Source: Chaunax sp. Z400 (lineage: Eukaryota > Chordata > Actinopteri > Lophiiformes > Chaunacidae). From it: a stretch of DNA of 64,000 bases. Every line of letters starts with the position of its first letter. Positions within the stretch are counted from its first letter, which is position 1. Made by a program: the position numbers and the translations under genes. Under the pieces are notes generated by a model. That model saw only the letters and a list, made by a program, of their open reading frames with translations, made no database searches and was not told the origin of the DNA. Where the stretch lies: the NCBI GenBank assembly GCA_037577475.1, contig CM075204.1, positions 5,170,355-5,234,354 of the forward strand, in the 5' to 3' direction. Shown in pieces: positions 58,355 through 64,000 of the stretch.

Positions 58355-59083
58355 GGTACCTGCTGTCAACAAAGATCATCGCTGATTGGACAGACGCACT
58401 CGCCATCTTTTTGTTCCATATATGTCTTTGCTGTTGTCCTTCACCAGACGAGGGAAAAAGGTAAATGAACCAGGATGGGAGAATCAAGGACATTACGGTG
58501 TTTTGTATGATGGCCTTGAAGATCAGATGACAATGACAAGTATAGAAAACACAACAACAAATCAAAAAACACCACATTAACTTCAATTAGAAAATGCAGG
58601 TAAATGCTATCGCCAAGGATCGTCACTGATTGGACGGTGGTGTCGCTTTAATAGGAAAGAAATGTGCCAAAAGCTTTTGCTGTTTTCCTTCGCCAGACAA
58701 AGGCGTATGGAACATTTCCTTCCTGTTAAAAAGACGGCCAGTGTGTCCATCCAAGCAGCTACGATCTTTGTCGATAGCAGGTAGAAGTTAATGTTGCGTT
58801 TTCTGCTTTGTGGTTGTCTTTAGTGAGTTTTTGTTGTGTTTTCTTATTTGCTGTTCTGCTTTTTGTTTTGTTGTTGTGTTTTGTTGCTTGTCATTGTCAT
58901 TTGACTCTCAGGGCCACCATACCATACGTCTTAATGTTTTTGATTCCCCTTCCTGGTACCTTTGCTGTTCTCCTTTGTGTCGTAAAGGAAAATAGCAAAG
59001 ACGTATGAAATGTTTCCCTCCTGTTAAATGGACGGCCAGTGCATCCGTCCAATCAGCAATGATCTCTGTCAATAGCAGGTACC
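58355..59083. repeat. Foldback structure of inverted repeats, copy 2 only
   Basis: GGTACCTGCTGTCAACAAAG followed by ATCATCGCTGATTGGACAG (58355-58404) recurs inverted at 59031-59083 (GCATCCGTCCAATCAGCAAT, ATAGCAGGTACC). Two further relatives sit inside: same sense at 58599-58642, inverted at 58731-58783. Copy 1 holds only the left arm (11088-11132), which then runs straight into the ATT microsatellite. The internal sequence has no recognised gene. Confidence 0.75.
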
Positions 59084-59125
59084 TACCAACCATTCCAGCA
59101 ATTTGTTGCTGTGGTTTTTGATTTA

Positions 59126-59350
59126 TTGTTATATTATTATTATTATTATTATTACTATTATTCTTATTACTATTATTATTATTATTACTATTATTATTAT
59201 TCTTATTACTATTATTCTTATTCTTATTACTATTATTATTGCTATTATTACTATTATTATTACTATTATTTTTATTATTATTATTGCTATTATTATTATT
59301 ACTATTATTATTGCTATTACTATTATTATTATTTCTATTATTATTACTAT
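59126..59350. repeat. (ATT)n microsatellite, copy 2
   Basis: Shorter counterpart of 11131-11735 with the same kinds of GCT and ACT interruptions. Confidence 0.95.
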
Positions 59351-59383
59351 TTAGTTATTTTTGTACAATTTGTTGTTGTTCCA

Positions 59384-59607
59384 ACCCAACCGGTCAAAGC
59401 AGAAGGCCGCCCACCTTGAGTCCGGATCTGCTCGAGGTTTCTGCCTTTTTTAAAAAGGCAGTTTTTCCTCGCCATTGTCGCCAAGTGCTTGCTCAAGGTG
59501 CAATGTTGGGTCTCTTTAGAATAAAGAGTATGGTCTAGACCTGCTCTTCTTGGAAATTCTTTTTGTGATTTGGTGCTTTCTGAATAAATTGAATTGAATT
59601 GAATTAC
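59384..59607 (+). mobile_element. LINE/SINE-type 3' tail, copy 2
   Basis: Same retroposon tail as 11757-11990, ending in GAATT repeats, carried along in the duplication. Confidence 0.6.
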
Positions 59608-62600
59608 ACTACTGTTGTCTGTAGTTCCTATGTATATATACCTACATATACCTACAGTACATTAGAATAGTAAATAAATATGAATATATAATAATCTTCC
59701 TCCTGCTTCATAATAATTTGACACAATGATCATTGTGAAGTCATTTGGTGTCCAATGAAACCTGAAACTTTACATTATTGGGATAAATAAGAACTTTATT
59801 TATAATGACAGGAATTCATCATCTAATAATGATCTAATGTGAATAGTAAATAGAGGCTGTTAAATAGGTAAACCATACATTTAACAGATGAATAATGAAA
59901 GTTACACAACTTCAACATTTCAAGTTTAAAAGGTTTATTTGGCACATGTTAAAATGAAGGGTTGCAGATTAGTGAAGACTAAATACTGGAGTGTACTACT
60001 AGTACTACTAGTACTACTAGTACTACTACTAGTAATAATATTATTATTATTATTATTATATGGGTTACCAAGTGCCCAAAGTTTATAGTTTAGTTGATAA
60101 GATGATGATTCTGAAGAAAACTGAAAACAAGAATCAGAGAAAGAAATGTTAAAATATTCAAATGTACTCAGTGCAAGAGGTTGAAAGAGAATAAAACTTC
60201 ATTTATATGATTTGAAAGTATTATTTGATAGTTGGGACGTGAACCTGAACCGGACCTGTCTTTTATTTGAGAGATGGGATCCGGGCCCATGCACTGATAA
60301 AGTTTGGATCCAAACCTGGCCAGGAGTCACAGACCTGACTGGCACCGATTGAACAGCTGATTACTAAGAACATTAAATGTTCATTTACAGGTTGTCAAAA
60401 CAAAACGTGGTCTCAATGTAGTGTCTCCTCTGCGCCTCGCAGTGACACAAAGTTGGTGAAATACATCCAGGTTTCTGTAGTATTCCTCTTCCTGCTGATT
60501 GAGACAACTTGGCTGATCCACTCCTTCAGTCCACTTGTTGTGGTGGATGATAAACACAACCTGTGCAGAATCAGGCTTGCAGTCCTGTTGCATCTCTTCC
60601 CTTACTGGATGTAAATTCCTTGTATGTTTACACATACTTGGCCAATAAAGCTGATTCTGATTCTGATATGCAATGATCACATATGATATAAACCCAACAG
60701 CAGCTTTCCTTGAGGAGGATAAGCAACGAGACACATATGGTATAAAGGCTTACACCAAGGCGCCCCCAAGCCAGCAGAGAGATATAATCCCTCCAGCACG
60801 TCCTGGGTCGACCCCGGGGTCTCCTCCCACTGAGATACAGCCCAATTACCGCCCCAGACCAGGAAGTAATGAGTTTCACCTGTTCTCAATTTAGCCGTCT
60901 CCAAAGCTGTAAGCAGCCAGGTAGAAGGTGGCTCCATTCTCTCCTGACCTTTGCGCTGCAGTAAATGGAGATGAACGTCAGACTAAGGTGCTGTTACAGC
61001 CAGACCTGAGAGCTGATGGTCGCTCTCTCCTCCCCCTTTACACCTGTAGAGCACATGTGAAGATTGTGTATTGTTGTGGTGGCCTGACGATTACCTGAGG
61101 GTGGATTGTTTGGGCTGTAATGTGATTAATAATGTGAGCCTCTTGTAATAGGACTGAGGAACATGGTGTCCTGTATGATCCAGTCTGATGTTTACTTATG
61201 AAGTTAATGCCATATAACTTACCTTTTGCGTGTTTTCTCCCACTGATGTAAATATTTAATTTGATGTTATGTTTTTGCCCCATTAGGAGGATCTCTGTTG
61301 CCACTGCTGTTTTTGTCCTTTAGTTAATTCCTTTACCTAATTTGTTTCACCTTTGCTCATTCTTTATTTGATGGTTTGCATTTGATGGTTAGTTTGACAG
61401 GAGGCGGGGCTCCCTGTCTTGTGGTCGGGTCTGGCACCATGGAGACGATATCAGCTACCTGTGAGACACACCAAAAGACACAGAGGTGCAAGAGCTTCAA
61501 CTACAAGGTAGGTCACAACATAACCAATAAGGGAACAAGACTAGGTGGACACTAGTGTACGGCTGACAGCGTATGGTCTAAAATGTGAATTCCTGGATGC
61601 TTAATGTTCACCTGAGCTCTCCCTCATGCTTCTGTCCTGCTCTATACTGGACTGTTACAGTGTGCCACCAGTATCTCCATTCACACATCAGTAGGTTTTA
61701 TATCTTCCAGTTTCATTCCCTTATGCCATCAGGCACAGGGTTTCCCCAGAAAGCTGTCAGGCCAGGTGGCATGTATCTTTTGAACGGGGCCCGTAGTTTG
61801 GGCCCACCACAGGTTTATCCAACAGATGTGGTGAGTTACAAGCATTATGAGCTGCTTGAGCTGTGTCTGCCTATAATGGCATTGATTGGTTTGAAGAGAG
61901 GCTTGTGTCTGACATCAGTGTCTAAACAAGAAGGGTGTTAGAAAGACCCTCACTCAGTAAGTCTTCAGCCACTTTAACAAAGCCTGTTCAAGGTGGCCCG
62001 TTGTGCCTTTATTGGCCTCTCCATTCTGTATGAAAGTTGCAAAGGTAGAACTGCAAGAGACAGTTAGCAGCTGGATACAAATAAACCCAAAATGTCTTCC
62101 ATTTGGGGAGACAGCACACGGTTCAGGAGCTCCTTAAAGTTGTAGCCAGTATTTTTGTCATATTTTCTAAAATTGTCACTATGTCCTCACAGCAGCAGGC
62201 AGATAATCTGTGAAAAACATCAGACTCCTGCAGCCCCACCTAGTGCTCCTAATGCCGTTTGCAAGAATCCATCACGCCTGAATCCAAACCACCAATCAGA
62301 GCCAGGCAGAGTGTCTGATGAAGCGTCAATAACTCTGGTGCTCATGCTGCCGGCCCTCTTTCAATGCATACTCTCACTCGGTCACGCTTCTGTTGGGAGG
62401 GGCTTTTGAGGCAGGGCGCTCAGCATGGGGGGAGATGGAGGGACCTGGAAGCTGTACTCATTCAAATTGTCAAGCTGAGTCTGCTCTCTTCTCAGTCTTA
62501 TCTCTTTTGCTTGTTGGAGGCTGCCGTGCCATTTATTACACTCTAATTATTATTTTTACTACACTGTTTACAGAAAGAGTGAGGAGTGACAAAATCACAG

Positions 62601-62657
62601 TAATATTGTGCACACACTGACATGTGACAGTGAAAAATCTGCAAGGGAGGAACGAAC
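59608..62657. other. Copy 2 of 11991-15483, no recognised gene
   Basis: Contains the CTA/TTA microsatellite (about 59995-60060), the retroposon tail near 60603-60668 and the minus-strand RTE scrap near 60732-60882, as in copy 1. The junctions of the two missing segments are at about 59734 and 61921. Confidence 0.6.
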
Positions 62658-63942
62658 CTGAGGTGCAGCAACTATGTGCTGGATGGGCTGAGAAGAACCC
62701 TGAGGTGTTTGGCCTTGCAGGATAGGAGGGAGCATCATGGGTGGAGGTGGAGGAGGCCGGGGTAGAGGAGACGCTATAGGAGGGCCACGCATTACCTGCA
62801 GTTTCTGACGCATTACCTATTAACACAGTGTTAGGATACTAAAATAGACATGAAGTGGAGAACAGATTCACCAACTATACCCTTGTGTTGTGAAGTCTGC
62901 ATCACACTGTAGCTCATGGTCAAATATACCTGCTGTTTATGTCTCTGTCAATACTAGGAATGATCTGGTTGACGATTTGTGTATTTCTCAGTTCAAGTTT
63001 TCTCTTGTGGTGGTAAACTGGATTGGAACTGAATTGTTCTGGGGTTGTGGGGAAATCGATTTCAATGAATTCTGTCCAGCGGTTTTTGAGGAGATGCAGA
63101 CAAACTATTACCCATGATGTAACCCTATATGCAGCCCTCTCAATAAGTTTACCAGGTTTAGCAGAAGGGGAAGCGAGCACAGTAGAAGGCAGGGCCAAAA
63201 GCCCTAGTGTGCCTGATCACTTGTGATCCAACTATACTGCGATTAATCTCCATCTCTATGTATGTGTGTGTCTGTATGTATTTATGTACGTACTTCGCCT
63301 ACCTAAAGAGCTGTTCATCTCAAGCTTGGCATGTCAGTTGCAGGAGGCCCAAGGAACTGCAGTGTTGAATTTGGTTCAATATGGATAGATGCTTAATAAA
63401 TGGGACGAGGCATAGGGCATGTCCTCACCTACCTCTGTGCTCATTGATTACAGGTCACTTTTGCTGCTGGATGCTGGATATAATGTATGACCAAGAAAGC
63501 TGCAACCAGCAATACCACCGGCCAAGCAAACAGCTCATTCTGAACATGCATGTTCATGGTATGGACACTGCACCAGTCTGGAGTAAAAATAGGGGGTTCC
63601 TGGGGCGATTCTGCATATCACGTAGACTGGATACTACGATGCCTAAAGTGCAATTGATTTGTGTCACTGTTTCAATTGCCATGAAAGGCTAGGATGTGAG
63701 AGATGGAGAGGGAAATAAAAAGAGAGATTATGTGGAGGGGTGTTAGATCTTTACCCTGGTTTTATTTCCTTTTGAAAAGAACTGCTACTGTGAAGCTGTG
63801 TGATGCAAATATTTACAGAGGAAATACCGCAAGTTAGTGAATAAAGCAGTAAAGTGAGAGAAGGTGAAGTGAACCTTACCAGGTCTCTGTAGGATGTGGG
63901 GGACAAAGGCTGGTCTCATCATGGGTGGACGCACTGGTGGGA
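62658..63942 (-). pseudogene. rbm42: RBM42 exons D and E, copy 2
   Basis: Exon D is 63942-63880 (or to 63875) and exon E about 62795-62658, with the same splice signals as copy 1. One protein difference is seen in exon E (GPPIV to GPPIA). As in copy 1, the sequence downstream on the minus strand runs toward the PIM-like kinase tail, with no RRM exons. The missing upstream exons A and B of this copy, if any, would lie beyond 64000. Confidence 0.65.
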
Positions 63943-64000
63943 CTGTGACAGACACAAGTTACACAATGTTAATGACACATGGAAAAAGGCCCAGAATGAC

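Larger units (their letters stand above)
57591..64000 (+). repeat. Segmental duplication, copy 2 (runs off the window)
   Basis: Direct-orientation copy of 10324-16841; the offset is 47267 at the left end and 47159 at the right end because of indels. Over the kinase exons and introns 6-7 (655 bases) I see only two substitutions. It lacks the equivalents of 12112-12429 and 14621-14751, has a shorter ATT run, and has an extra block at about 58394-59128. Confidence 0.9.

Overview
The window is vertebrate, almost certainly teleost fish, genomic DNA. Genes are split by GT-AG introns, and the repeats are fish-typical: CR1/L2-like, RTE (Rex3-like) and other LINEs, a Penelope-like fragment, piggyBac, hAT and Tc1/mariner remnants, and many micro- and minisatellites. 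Real coding sequence is a small fraction; most long open frames are transposon remains or low-complexity artefacts.

Layout: 1-2280 holds the last three exons and 3' UTR of SAMM50 (+). 3360-7060 is a decayed RTE tail followed by a nearly full-length but broken CR1/L2-like LINE (-). 8073-11047 is a complete eight-exon PIM-like serine/threonine kinase gene (+, 337 codons). 15484-23538 carries five exons recognised as RBM42 (-), in an order that does not match the protein and interrupted by a LINE and an internally deleted piggyBac. 26.5-29.0 kb has LINE and Tc1 scraps and a minisatellite-encoded repeat ORF joined to an SGNH-like domain. 31.14-32.87 kb is a 28-bp satellite. 33.9-36.5 kb is a second CR1/L2-like fragment followed by a broken hAT transposase. 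37.3-42.2 kb is a C2H2/transposase-like ORF, then a SAM-domain (SAMD3-like) ORF with real introns, then a mariner scrap, all damaged. 45.7-52.8 kb is a complete MHC class I gene (+) with a recognisable ISRE/SXY-like promoter. 57591-64000 is a second, nearly identical copy of 10324-16841.

The main structural event is this direct duplication. It starts inside intron 5 of the PIM-like gene, so the second copy has only kinase exons 6-8 and no ATP-binding lobe, and it also carries a second copy of two RBM42 exons. The copies differ by very few substitutions but by several clear indels, so the cause may be a recent tandem duplication or uncollapsed haplotypes in an assembly. Functionally, the window joins mitochondrial outer-membrane assembly (SAMM50), a fish PIM-like kinase, an RNA-binding protein fragment (RBM42) and antigen presentation (MHC class I). 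They look like linked but unrelated genes in a repeat-rich region, not a pathway cluster.

Protein family names rest on recognition of motifs, not on a database search.
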